Below, piece after piece: positions 19,001 to 27,993 of a stretch of 64,000 nucleotides of DNA; within the stretch, counting starts at the first letter, position 1; each line of letters starts with the position of its first letter. A program made the position numbers and the translations under genes. The notes beneath the pieces are model-generated. The model was given only the letters and a program-made list of their open reading frames with translations. It did not search any database and was not told the origin of the DNA. Source of the DNA: Tritrichomonas musculus (Eukaryota > Parabasalia > Tritrichomonadida > Tritrichomonadidae); NCBI GenBank assembly GCA_039105265.1, contig JAPFFF010000002.1, positions 434,001-498,000 of the forward strand, read 5' to 3'.

Positions 19001-20461
19001 CAAAAGTAATGGAGCCTTTGTGAAGATCATATCAATGATAACAGACCTGAATTCATTGATCGTTGGATCAAGTTCATACGGGCCAAATACTGTGTATTCA
19101 GAATTGAATAAGAAATCAAACAAAACAGGAAGGTAATTATCACAGACTGTTGAATCTGGAATATGATTCAATGTCATCAAAAAGGCAGCAAAAACACTGT
19201 AGCAATCAGATGAATAGCATAACGATAAAACTCGAGTGGTTTCATTTAAAATTGTCTCAATGTAACGTGGATTCAAATGAATAATGAAATCTTTAAAAAG
19301 AAATGATAATTCTCTCAATTCTTTGCTGACGTTCTTAAAAAGTAAAAATGGCTCAACACATAATTCAGAAGGTGGCATGTCTAGCTTCCCTGAAAAGTTG
19401 TCTTCATCAACAAATAAGAATGAAGACGACGAGATTCGTAATTGAACATTTGTTTTATTAATTTCTGGCTGAAATTGGTATTGTTGTTGCTTTTGTAACT
19501 CTTTTGAATGCTGCTCTTCTTTCTTAATGGTAACGTATTTACTAATCGAGGATGGAATGTCATGTATCTTAGTGGGCTCTGAATTTACTTCGATTTTGAA
19601 TTGCTTCGCTCGAGCTGCAAAAATTGGCGGGATCATTTTTAATTCAATTTCAAAAGGTGAAGTGGAGTTAATGTCACGATTTGACTTGTTTTCTGGCTCT
19701 TGTAAAAATGACAATTCATCAATAACATTGAATGCTGTACGATCAAATTTTGAGAGCATTTGGCGGTTTATTTCATAAATGAAAGAAAAATCTTGCTTAT
19801 TTACAATGTCTTTGATTATTTCGCGCTTTTCATGCAGAAATTTGTGGATAAGCATGATGATATTCCTGCGGAAATCAACGTTATTGTCGTTATTCTTCAT
19901 GATTTGCTTTGAGAAGTTAACAAAAATCGAATAAAAAGAACTTGGAAGTTTATCGTTTGCTGTAAAGTACATAATAACATAAGCAGCGTTGTCTTTTGAC
20001 CAGATTAAATTGTTGCTTTTTAATGTATAATTCATAAGAATTTGAAATAAATAATTAACTACTGATACTAAAGAAGATTTGGTCTTACTGTAATTTATCA
20101 ATAATTGAATAAAAAATTGAAAGTCATTTTCTTCTTTTTTCGAATCATTGAAATATATGTATGATAATAATTGATAACTGACAATTATAATTGCTTTATC
20201 TGAAATTATATCATTTGGAATTAGTAAAAGTTGTGAAAGAATATGATCATTGTAATTATAATTGAAGCTTAAATTTAAAAGGAGTTGTTTAATGTTGTGA
20301 TTATTACGAAATTCTTTAAAATATTGATCAATTAAATTTTTTTCGAATTCTGGGACGCTTAAAAAATATTTTAATACTTCTGAATCTGAATCTTGATCTG
20401 GTTGATCATGGTGATCAGCTCTGTATTTTAATATAATCGATAAGTTTTCTTCTTCATTCAT
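13076..20461 (-). CDS. Giant BEACH/WD40-domain protein (LRBA/neurobeachin/LYST-like), 2461 aa
   Basis: BEACH proteins act as scaffolds in vesicle traffic and membrane fusion. The order of parts fits. A long alpha-helical armadillo-like region fills residues 1-890. A concanavalin/LamG-like domain lies at about 895-1080 (LKIDQLFFKN, IYNRCISRDEI). More helical repeats follow. A BEACH-type PH domain lies around 1795-1890 (HVPFLMLKKVIYIN). Then comes an Asn-rich linker and a BEACH-like segment at about 1920-2045 with NEYPIFPSPEML and YENRKLLES. WD40 blades end the protein (ALGCDDCKIRIRNLATGK). The BEACH segment is much shorter than the usual roughly 280 aa and lacks its central part. The ATG at 20459-20461 is followed by an uninterrupted frame. 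An inverted-repeat element starts 6 bp upstream of the start codon. Confidence 0.85.
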   Translation of the reverse strand: MNEEENLSIILKYRADHHDQPDQDSDSEVLKYFLSVPEFEKNLIDQYFKEFRNNHNIKQLLLNLSFNYNYNDHILSQLLLIPNDIISDKAIIIVSYQLLSYIYFNDSKKEENDFQFFIQLLINYSKTKSSLVSVVNYLFQILMNYTLKSNNLIWSKDNAAYVIMYFTANDKLPSSFYSIFVNFSKQIMKNNDNNVDFRRNIIMLIHKFLHEKREIIKDIVNKQDFSFIYEINRQMLSKFDRTAFNVIDELSFLQEPENKSNRDINSTSPFEIELKMIPPIFAARAKQFKIEVNSEPTKIHDIPSSISKYVTIKKEEQHSKELQKQQQYQFQPEINKTNVQLRISSSSFLFVDEDNFSGKLDMPPSELCVEPFLLFKNVSKELRELSFLFKDFIIHLNPRYIETILNETTRVLSLCYSSDCYSVFAAFLMTLNHIPDSTVCDNYLPVLFDFLFNSEYTVFGPYELDPTINEFRSVIIDMIFTKAPLLLHYILKYFHNQPFLFTEIIGRYYYNVPVKLLMTDKDFELISEVNDALRFLKAPSKTRSTILSFIFLYLKTPNTYIECLSSMSFIDNFFKIIFEKGLSEMFLLSVLSQSFSRLDIDYSKSSNYSNSVASNISSTKLVKYHSLIPLRDFLYKSANTYDQIDQVIFTFVAKISKLRPKCVKLFQPFLELMIDKLAVSPSENATKNSISFLTSILSLHSQDGMSFSLDYRHYKILIDNIQYITYTEILNLISSSFSVTSQSVFLIKRPLFLPFLFFKFKNDSKQTYRIIDKLLNLAEISQFNCRALHDGKVDLILLHILNHDPMVNINGYKLNLTELINDEIMNSKNTIKMIVDLVILICSSKSNGEVANYFTQILTLPNDNLRSINLTLDILISILLSLSNEPKNQYEIGNISEFCTVEGLQSNVLKNHFSFFFMLKIDQLFFKNAASGIELITFSNKADQSFSICLINGVLCAKFQRRDLQTKVVLCPRINYNHWEFYTIIFTRVKSDGANGKYEYSVNTYRNMERLHDSDFCDIVFESGPIKLKLGGYFGKNSKIHLNDKKCGSISSVRIYNRCISRDEIQDCISFSDRAPNDYFFSTLNQCNFPSKEDIKVCRSFSIVIKNPLNLYFTKDCFDCEMLDECICHFEYEFIKSLIQDFTNNQSYLSKIISLLSFVLCKSNNQHLSADFASILFNKPYTITYEMFKCVIRVVNSIENKQTKFYWLEDVVFNFALWEKSRNNNFKYILIHISNDLNQYKSFLHSKSYFSYFLIFFNKHINDSNIIDDFVEFLARLSSTHLTYNDCDLLFSYYSNSSNKITYLRLIHLMTVPLLKLKYPACNHLLSMMNDELKNDSNKDNSIQFVLYTILCLHSLYQVDFPSHVVSIMKLLSIDLDRLLIELEKFIPENPNLFSLTTAIAFTLKHEKVTAIPDSSSLLPTLLKYVSKDFKLKKLLPLNNNYQYLWFVFPLFYAMAPSTDEMTRSLIFDYIAANSVYYSIVIGVDSLMNVISLIMLISFEIENYSSSSNNFDPIRLILIKMVDKLSNVPDQLKSFNDTKVIYSLLRNSIMAIFFNLNGRKYNDEIINSKVHDVNGFNNFSKSSEKVKIDTLNSLADFFEKVKAEPFNFCYNLEIDVENNVLNEKFLLEKVLSISTVLLAVDFQMPDVPMKKNGFFSQVPEFTIHDLLKILHHFNDQKHTEIRDVNEFDRMNTIFDWFTMKITDDFTGVINVISQLVTFSFVEKELVKNDDQLMVKFEHDELNRIAELFKIMIEEKQTFSRDTTLNYLYYTHLMKRKKTSNRHVLRFSDSLSNPTVSEQIYIITLNRQISANLEIKENEIFLSNFSNRPDHFKHVPFLMLKKVIYINQKTILILTKELFNKSYLIEFNRNNSNFFEVLKKLQHHRKNSNNNNNNNNISSAQNFTNANMSNLPLVTTSSSSINPSSAFDFQILSTKDDVINYFSSLLNSLSLWNNKKKITAFDYLNAVNLMNGRTYLSNSNEYPIFPSPEMLKGDSTISENEEDLKKALDFPKPEVYYFFDETNNNKDLMEIYENRKLLESSASLHFIHEFVKKNFPNAIKKKEINLNEDTINSHSNDFESNNLDSSRNLNAISSSEFNHTLPTFPTPQELDIKCTIGSNGNLISKQKIIFASPLKLQNKSLNAFCIVYNTGIVSFINVTFDSGGNAKCDEIGRKSKIKNSNLKSIYISDINKGVIVLDEKSLYTFTQEGSFEKANVFFEQHLFSHSLFMRTPSIVSQSLECFYDPLCIKPPLNSYYSISMKGPLLSPPKSERGYLENVRDVCFVSHKVICMAMNENLKVFALGCDDCKIRIRNLATGKKIKTVSLIDINNNDDDINIINNDDVIPRRILITNRWGFIVVNTLFRLFIFSVNGTLIQCVNDFLKIDRWFSFCSSEGFDFIGFESQEKPYCIFYFEVLKPLERKFKMIPSIQLKPKIVKVHYDSSWNSFIIISNDAKIHVLPLT

Positions 20462-20467
20462 TTTGAG

Positions 20468-21438
20468 TTATACTGTAACTGCTTTGAGTCTAGACTCTCT
20501 CAATTTCCCTGGAGTGAAATGAAATTAAATTGAATGATCAAAATTTTTATTATTAAACAGTATTTTTAGTAATATGAATGAATTTTATTATCAAAATTAA
20601 TATGTTTTATAGAGAAAAGAATAAAAGAAGATTAACTTATCAAAAAGTTTCATATAAAATGAAAAAGAAATCAGGTTTTGTCCTCAACATAGTATAATTT
20701 ATGGCAAATGAGCTTATTTATGCTAATTCTAGTAATATTAGAGATAGGCTCTTTTTTTAAAACGAAAAGCTACTATTTTTAACAGATTTCACAATGTAAA
20801 ATTTTTTTAGCTAAATTTAGTGTTTATTTTTTTATTAACCTTCTTTTAGAAAATAATTTCCATTACTATCTTGCAATAAAAATAGCTAAAGACTGGAATG
20901 TAAGATATGCATCAATTTTTACGGCTAAATTGCTTGTCCAATAACAAAATAATCATCACATTCCTTTATCTTATCGAGGTTTTTAATTAAGAGTGAATCA
21001 AGCATTTCCGCTGAGTCTGAAAACTAAAGACTGGAAAGTAAGATATTCATCAATTCTGTTAAATTTGTGCTGTTCCAAGAAGTTGTTTTGTAATTGTTAG
21101 CTTATCCTGTTGTATTGCTATTTTGTAATCGTGTGTTGCTGCTACTATACAAGTTCGTCAAGTAATAAAAAATGGTAGACCAAAACAAATATTCATTGAA
21201 TTTTCAAATTGTATAAAAATTATTAGTAAAATTGAATACATTTTAATCGTATTGCTCTGAAAATACCTTGGAGTAAAAACAAGAGTTTTTCTTTCAATTT
21301 AAACTTTTTCAAAAAGATCGTTTTTTTATCATCACTTTTTCAGTTACCGAGATTTTTTAAAACCACTTTTTGAATGAATTTTTAACTTCACTCCAGCCTT
21401 TTTGAATACACTCCAGACTCAAAACAGTTACTGTAAAA
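20468..21438. mobile_element. About 970-bp foldback/MITE-like element next to the BEACH gene start
   Basis: The left arm 20468-20520 (ACTGTAACTGCTTTGAGTCT, later CTGGAGTGAA) is the imperfect inverse of the right arm 21386-21438 (CTCCAGACTCAAAACAGTTA). The interior is A+T-rich and noncoding. It holds a roughly 35-bp direct repeat at 20886 and 21023 (CTAAAGACTGGAA.GTAAGAT) and one CACTTTTTGA at 21364-21373. Confidence 0.55.
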
Positions 21439-21772
21439 GAAATATTTCAATTGTTTATAAAATCTTATTGAAAAATTCAATTATAACACTCGTATTGTTT
21501 ATTGAAATAATTAATATATCTATATCTTAAGATATAGTTTAAAATTAAATTCAAATCTATTTTACTTGGTGTTAATTTAATATTATATTTTATATTTCTA
21601 GATTAGAGTAATTTTTTTTGGATTTCATGATTCTTGATACCAAATAAGAAAGCTTCTTTAAAAAAAGACATGCTTGTTTTTTGCAAAATTATAGCAAGAT
21701 ATATATATATAATATTGTATTAAATCTATGTATTTGGTCAACTTCATTTATAAATTACATTTGTAATTTATT

Positions 21773-22171
21773 TTATCTATTATCATACTTACATAAAACT
21801 TCAACCGAAGTTTTAAAAACAAACTTTGCTAAATCAAGTGGTGTTTCATTAAAAAATGAATTAAAAAAAAACACTATCAAAATCAATTAGAAACATTCAG
21901 TTAAATTTTTTCAAAATGAAATATTATCCTTAATATTTATTTTTATTTTCGGTGACGAAAGGAGAGCATTTACAGATTCTATTGAATTTGATATAATCGC
22001 AAGATGCAATGGTGTTTGTCCATCATAAAAATCAAATGCATAAAATACCATTTTTATCATTTATCAAAAAAGGTTCTTGATTTAGAATTAATGTTAATAT
22101 TTCAGATTTTCCCCAAAACGCAGCAAAATGAAGTGCATTCCACTTTTTGTTAGAAAAACGATCAAAATAAA
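21773..22171 (-). pseudogene. Decayed 3' continuation of the ankyrin gene
   Basis: After the stop of the ankyrin ORF at 22172 the minus strand continues to encode ankyrin units in shifted frames: KKWNALHFAAFWGKSEIL, then DGQTPLHLAIISNSIESV down to a TGA at 21911-21913, then NETPLDLAKFVFKTSVEVL to a TAA at 21773-21775. At least three frame changes are needed to join them. The present gene has therefore lost about three C-terminal ankyrin repeats. Confidence 0.75.
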
Positions 22172-23590
22172 TCAAACTCCATAATAAATTAAATTAATTA
22201 TAATCTGATCATGATCATTACCTTTAACCTTTTTACTATTTAAAAGAATTTTTACAATTTCTTCGTTGCCTTCCCTTATAGAATAAAAGAATGGTGACAT
22301 TGATAAATTATCTTTAACATTAATATCAAAGTTAAATTTTATGTATTTGTTCAATAAAAAGCGTGTTTTGTCCAAATCATTTAAAAGTATGGCATGATGT
22401 AAAGGAGTTAAACCTTTTTCATCTTGAAAATCATAATCTATTGATGAATCATATTTAGCAGATATTAATTCAGCGAAAGGTAAACTAGAATATCTTATTG
22501 AAGCCATAAGCAGTGTTGTAGGTGAATTTAAAATTTGTGAGTAATCAAAATTTTTTATAAGAATTTCTAATGAATGGAAAGATGATATTTTAATTGCTAA
22601 AAAAGCTTCAGCATGGAAACTAATATCTTTTGGTATATTTACATTATCAAAAATATACTGGATCATTAATGGCTCAAAAGCATATATAGCACATTCAACA
22701 ATTTGATTAATATTATTTATAATATCTATTTCTTTATTTTCATCTAATAAAAAATCAACTATATTAGGAAATAAAATAATATTATGACATCTTATACTAG
22801 ATAATAAACACTCGATATCTGGTTCAACATTTTTGTTCATTATCAGCCATTCATAAACATCATTTTGATGAAATTGAATTGATGAATTTAAACACAGCTC
22901 ATAATTCTTTGAAATAATTTCACAAATGTGAATGATTTCTGCATTGCCTCCGGCAATTGCAAAACAATTTATATTATTTGAATATCTTGCTTTGTTTAAA
23001 TATAAAAATTTAAAACATCTCAAAGATCCATAATAAGCAGAAAACTCCATTAAATATAATTCTTGAAATTTCCCAAACTGTTCTGTTAGCGACAAAAATT
23101 GATATTTTTTAAATGGTAGTTTATTATTTGAAATAATAGCTTTTTGTAATTCATCAACATCATCATTTTGAATTATTTCCAAGCAAGGTAATTCAAATTC
23201 AATATTTGGTTTAAAAAGATTATTAAGATTATGAATATTGTATAAATAAGGATTTATATGATATTTATTTGTAAAATTTAGTATTTGATTTTTTAAAAAG
23301 CACGTGTAAGTGATATTCAGATCGGGATACAATTTTTCATAAGTTTTAATTAAATGTATTATAATGTTTTTGTAAATATTTGCATTTTGATGATAGAATA
23401 TGGCCAATAATAAAGCCTTAATTATGAACTGTATTTTATTTGAAGAATTCAACAAATCATTTTTTGAAAAAAAAAATAATATTTGTTTATCGCTTTGCTC
23501 ATGATAGTATTTTAAAAGAAAATGAATGGTTTGGAATTTGAGGTTCTGATCAATTTCATCGTTTATATTTTTTTGGAAGTCATCAACCAT
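22172..23590 (-). CDS. Ankyrin-repeat protein (trichomonad type), 472 aa, 3' truncated by frameshift
   Basis: Starts at ATG 23590. Residues 1-140 form a helical domain typical of the large trichomonad ankyrin families. Degenerate helical units follow, and clear ankyrin repeats come near the C-terminus: DEKGLTPLHHAILLNDLDKT and MSPFFYSIREGNEEIVKILL. Such proteins are presumed protein-binding scaffolds; hundreds exist in trichomonad genomes and few have a known partner. The ORF ends abruptly (IYYGV) in mid-repeat, and further repeats continue downstream out of frame. The product is thus a truncated version. The 173-bp upstream gap holds a TA microsatellite. Confidence 0.8.
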   Translation of the reverse strand: MVDDFQKNINDEIDQNLKFQTIHFLLKYYHEQSDKQILFFFSKNDLLNSSNKIQFIIKALLLAIFYHQNANIYKNIIIHLIKTYEKLYPDLNITYTCFLKNQILNFTNKYHINPYLYNIHNLNNLFKPNIEFELPCLEIIQNDDVDELQKAIISNNKLPFKKYQFLSLTEQFGKFQELYLMEFSAYYGSLRCFKFLYLNKARYSNNINCFAIAGGNAEIIHICEIISKNYELCLNSSIQFHQNDVYEWLIMNKNVEPDIECLLSSIRCHNIILFPNIVDFLLDENKEIDIINNINQIVECAIYAFEPLMIQYIFDNVNIPKDISFHAEAFLAIKISSFHSLEILIKNFDYSQILNSPTTLLMASIRYSSLPFAELISAKYDSSIDYDFQDEKGLTPLHHAILLNDLDKTRFLLNKYIKFNFDINVKDNLSMSPFFYSIREGNEEIVKILLNSKKVKGNDHDQIIINLIYYGV

Positions 23591-23726
23591 TTTTTTAGAT
23601 TGATGATAGGAGTACGTTTATTATTTGGTAAGTAAAAATATCTATGTTTAATGTTCAGAATATAAGGAAATATATATGTCACTGTATCCTCGGCATTTTT
23701 ATTAAATAAATACAACTAGATAACAT

Positions 23727-23729
<3 letters not shown>

Positions 23730-23757
<28 letters not shown>
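23730..23757. repeat. (TA)n microsatellite
   Basis: About 28 bp of uninterrupted TA dinucleotides between the ankyrin and thioredoxin-like genes. Confidence 0.9.
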
Positions 23758-23763
<6 letters not shown>

Positions 23764-23764
<1 letters not shown>

Positions 23765-24135
23765 TAATAATGATAATTTGTCATCAAGTCTTTGATTTTA
23801 TCTTGTATTATCACTTGAATATGTTGGTCTGCGCCAATAAATGTAAAAGCATCATCAATTCCAAGACGCGTTTTATTCAATATTTTAATAGTTGGAAAAG
23901 AATTGATGCTAAATAAGTTTACTATATCTTTTGATTGATCAACGTCAATACTATAAAAGGTCACTTTTGGATTTTCTCTTGCAAGCTCAATCAATTTTTC
24001 CCCAACTTTTAAACAATCAGGAGACCATGACGCGTAAAAGTATATAACAAACAATCCCTTTGTCAGGTTTGTCTGGAAACAAAAATCAGTATAACTACCA
24101 ATGAAATTAAAAAGGTTATTTGGTCTTTCGGTCAT
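23764..24135 (-). CDS. Thioredoxin-like protein with a monothiol SxxC site, 123 aa
   Basis: Thioredoxin fold of normal length: the strand FVIYFYASW leads into the active-site turn WSPDC (residues 37-41), the helix KVGEKLIELA, the strand TFYSIDVDQ and the cis-Pro at P81 in SFPTIKIL. Dithiol thioredoxins have WCGPC. Here the N-terminal nucleophilic Cys is Ser38 and only Cys41 remains, so normal disulfide reduction is not expected. A structural, chaperone-like or regulatory role is more likely. There is no signal peptide. It is divergently transcribed from the surface-protein gene at 24207 with only 71 bp between the two start codons. Confidence 0.85.
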
Positions 24136-24190
24136 AACGATTTTTTTTTGTTTTTGACGATTTTTAAAATGATTACGTTTATTAATTTAT

Positions 24191-24196
24191 TCATAA
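24191..24196 (+). promoter_or_regulatory. Initiator (Inr) of the surface-protein gene
   Basis: TCATAA matches the trichomonad initiator TCAYWW; the presumed +1 A at 24193 is 14 nt before ATG 24207. Confidence 0.55.
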
Positions 24197-24206
24197 AAAA
24201 TAAAAT

Positions 24207-25778
24207 ATGTTTTTTAACACCACTCTTCTTTACGCATTGACCATAACCAATTTTTATGGTAAATCTCCTTTATTTACATTAAGTCCACTCAAAAAAAGCA
24301 CAAGTTTTCAATTAAAAGAAAATAAATTTTCATATTTTTTCAATCATGCGCTCAAAGTCGATCATTTGTCACAAAAAATATTCATAGACGGTTCTAAGTT
24401 TTCTAGTTTTTTGAGAACATCTATATTTATTCGATCTGTTGATGAACCAGAATGCAATTCTATTAGGGATCTTCATCATTCAAATAACCGTGTTACTTTT
24501 GTTAATTGTGTACAAATAATTAATTCAACATTCCTAAGTACTAATTCGGCCTTTGATTACGGAGGTGCAATTTCTACGATATTAAGTAACGTAGGTGATT
24601 ATTTTCTAGTTGATCGTTGTAATTTTACAAATTGTAAAGCCAAAAATAAAGGTGGAGCTATTTATTTCATTGGCGAAATGAGCAGCACTCAATATAATGC
24701 AATCACGTTTTGCAATTTCAATGGATGCTCTTGTAATAATGACTATAATGCTGTTATCCCACAAGTTTCAGATGATAATAGATGCAAAGGAGGTTCTGTT
24801 TATTGTGAAGCTCATTCTGTGAATTTTCGAAATTCAACATTCAGCTCTTCAAGTATATATGGGGATGGAGATGGTGGTGCTATTTATGCAAAAGTAATGA
24901 ATATTGATAATTACACTTTTGTTACATCATTTACTAATTGTGCAATAAATGGAAGCGATTCATATGGTGGTGCTATTTACATTGACCTTGTTCAAAAAGG
25001 GCCTTATAACATGTCTTTTATGTCATTCGACAATTGTAATGCAACAAATGGGCAATGTATATATGCAACTAATATTAGCAGTCTAAATATCAACTATACT
25101 TCACTTCGTAATATCAAAAGATGTGTGTTAATGGTTAATAACCTTGATTTCAACTTTTCAGTTGGAAGTATTGTTTTGAATGATGATAATCTGATGAAAC
25201 TCATCAATTCAACAGAAAATAATTATAAGGGAAGTAATCACATTAGCATGAATTTATATGCGCCAACCTCATTTCTCGATATTATTCAAAATAACACTGA
25301 CGGTATTCCTTTTTTTGATGAAGGTATAATAAGTTTCTGTCTTGTAGTTGGAAATGATATAAATAATTACAGAGGATATCCGATTATTGCACCATCAGAT
25401 GCTTCTCGTCCCCTTGAACCTAAAGTTCCCGAAGATATTATTACACCAGCGCCACCCGATCCAGTTACCAGTGAAGAAGCAGCAACTCCAGCACAAACAG
25501 ATGTAATCATACCGGAACAAACCCCGTATGCAACGCCTACCCAAAGTCCATCACCTACTCTTAGTGTAACAGATAATTATACTGATGTTGGTGCTGGTGT
25601 TGCAGCTACAGGTGGATCCGGATTGAGTTCGTTGGCAATTATATTTATTGTGATTGCTTGTTTGATAGTTCTTGTCGCAATAATTGTCTTTGTAATATGC
25701 TATTTAAGAAGGCGTGGACGTTGCCGATGTGATAGAGAGGATTCAACCTTTGGAGTGAAAAATTCAACATATTTCTGA
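24207..25778 (+). CDS. Surface-exposed type I membrane protein with GGAI repeats (Pmp-like), 523 aa
   Basis: A hydrophobic N-terminus (MFFNTTLLYALTITNF) can act as a signal peptide. The ectodomain contains recurring GGAI/GGAIY motifs (YGGAIST, KGGAIYF, DGGAIYA, YGGAIYI) with FxN units and Cys, as in right-handed beta-helix Pmp-type proteins of trichomonads. Many Asn-x-Ser/Thr sites are present. A Pro/Thr-rich stalk (about residues 395-450) leads to one membrane helix at about 475-498 (LAIIFIVIACLIVLVAII). A basic cytoplasmic tail of about 25 residues follows, with CRCDRED and a C-terminal NSTYF. Adhesion or host-surface interaction is the usual proposal for the family and is not shown here. 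Confidence 0.8.
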   Translation: MFFNTTLLYALTITNFYGKSPLFTLSPLKKSTSFQLKENKFSYFFNHALKVDHLSQKIFIDGSKFSSFLRTSIFIRSVDEPECNSIRDLHHSNNRVTFVNCVQIINSTFLSTNSAFDYGGAISTILSNVGDYFLVDRCNFTNCKAKNKGGAIYFIGEMSSTQYNAITFCNFNGCSCNNDYNAVIPQVSDDNRCKGGSVYCEAHSVNFRNSTFSSSSIYGDGDGGAIYAKVMNIDNYTFVTSFTNCAINGSDSYGGAIYIDLVQKGPYNMSFMSFDNCNATNGQCIYATNISSLNINYTSLRNIKRCVLMVNNLDFNFSVGSIVLNDDNLMKLINSTENNYKGSNHISMNLYAPTSFLDIIQNNTDGIPFFDEGIISFCLVVGNDINNYRGYPIIAPSDASRPLEPKVPEDIITPAPPDPVTSEEAATPAQTDVIIPEQTPYATPTQSPSPTLSVTDNYTDVGAGVAATGGSGLSSLAIIFIVIACLIVLVAIIVFVICYLRRRGRCRCDREDSTFGVKNSTYF

Positions 25779-27993
25779 TGAAAGAAAGTTTATAACTATC
25801 TTTCTCTTTTTTTTAATTAAATGTAAAGGTACTTCTTATTTTAATATAAAACATGAATCTTATTATTTTTAATAATTGTTTTTTGTGTATTTATTTCTCA
25901 TTTTTTTTTCAAAATGGACGCTGTAAAGAGTCAATCTAAATAATATGTAATATAAGCTTCCTAAAAAAAAAAATTGGAGAAAGATTGGATGTTAGATTGA
26001 TTTGAATGTATGAATTGAAAATTTTGAAAGTAATTTCAATTTTTCTATAATTTTTTTTTTTTTGTTCTTTCAAGAGTAGCTGCAACGAAATTTTTTGGAC
26101 AAGCCCTCTCAAAAAGTGGACTGTCAAATTGATTTTTCTCATTGGTAAGAAGGTTTTATGATTTTATAATAACATAATATAAAACTTTATTTTGAGCGTT
26201 TGCACCTTTTAAATAAATGATTAAAATTCCTGGGAAAAATGCATAAATTAACGATGCTAAAAATGTGCATGCGGTCATCATTTATTTGGTAAAAATATAA
26301 AATTAATTATAAATAAACAAATATCAAATATATGAGAATAATTACTTGGTCGCGTTAAGCATAATTTTAATTTTATTCATGAAAAAATGTGAAAAATTTT
26401 GTAACAAAACAAAACATAGAATTCTTTCTTTTTAATTATCTTTTTGAATTGGATTTGAATTATTAAATGAAAGATTTCCAACCTAGTGAATCTGCAAGTT
26501 CATAACTATTTCATGAATCCAGCTTTAAACCTAAAGAAATCCAAAAATAATCAATCCAAATTCATATTATAATTATCTATAAAATTTGAATTAATATCAT
26601 GATTAATCATTTTTACATATATTAAACTATTTTTCAGTCTATTATAAAAAGGATCCTTTCATTGGAACCTTGCTTTTAATTAAAAAAAATACTAATAACC
26701 AACAAAAAAGTTTACAATTTATAATTATTTAGCATGCATTATATTAAATATCAATAAACAACTCATTGCAACATATATTTTATTATTTGCTTTCCGAAAT
26801 AATAAATACAACTGAAAAAAATTTAGAAGGGGCAGCACTCTGCAAATCTCTATAGGATTTTTCTAAAATTATAATATTTATTTTATTAATGGACAGATAA
26901 TTGGTTTTTATTATTTTTAATCTATTCCATATGGCCAATTTTGAAATATTACATATGATCATTTTGAAAAGGACATGTGAGATGAAATTTGTTTTGAAGA
27001 AGAAAAATATGAGCAATTTAACACAAAAAAGATGTATAAAAGAGTCAAAAAAAACCACATACAAATATTTGATGGAATTGTTTATTATTGAATAAAAATA
27101 AATGGGAATGCAGTTATTTCAAATGCATTTATACAAATCTTTCCAATAAAAATTAACATATTGGAATAATTCAGTTTATTTAGATATTTATTAATAATTG
27201 CATATATAAATTAAATCTTTTGATTAAAAATAGTAGATATTTGATAGAGAATTCGTAATTTTGTAAAAGGGCAATAGATAAAAGCCGCCGAGTAAAATAA
27301 TACCATTATTATTAACGCTTGCTCTATAAATGATAAAAATTCAAGAGATATCTAAGAATCTTATTTTTAATTAATAATAACTAGACAAAAAAATGCTATT
27401 CTTTGAAAGCAAAACATTGTCGGTATTTTTTTAAAAAAGACTTAGTGGCTCTATTTAAAAATAAAGGCGGAGAACAGTAAAGCTTTGATAGAGATAATAA
27501 TCATTTCATCTAACATGTCATATTCAAAAAAAAAAAATTCTGATATCAGAAATTTTATAAAAATTGAAAACATAAATATACAAAAATTGGCCATATGATT
27601 TGGAAGAATATTTTGGATATAATATCTTCAATCGATATTACAATATATAAAAAACCTGATATAAAATCGTATAGAAATCTAAGTCACTATCAAGATGTTA
27701 ATTTTCTGAAGAAAAAGCAGTTTTTCTCTCAAAAATAAAATAACTAAACATATATATATTCATAAATATTAAATATTTTTTTACGAAATTAGTATTATTA
27801 TTATTAAATATATGTAATAGTATATAAATATAATTATCAACTCTCAAATTCTCGTATTTAATGGAAAAGCGGATTTGACACCTGAGTGAAACCCCCTCTA
27901 AAAATTTAAGAAAAAAATAGAATTTTCATATCACACTTCAAAAAAAATACGATCATGTTTTGAATTTGTTGCAGCTACTCTTTCTTTCATCAG
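25779..27993. other. Intergenic region
   Basis: A+T-rich with no credible gene. One CACTTTTTGA decamer (minus orientation) lies at 26109-26118. The 14-mer GTTGCAGCTACTCT just upstream of the GT61 gene (about 27969) is present in inverse orientation at about 26073, followed in both cases by an A-rich stretch. This may be a shared upstream element or degenerate terminal repeats. Confidence 0.4.
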
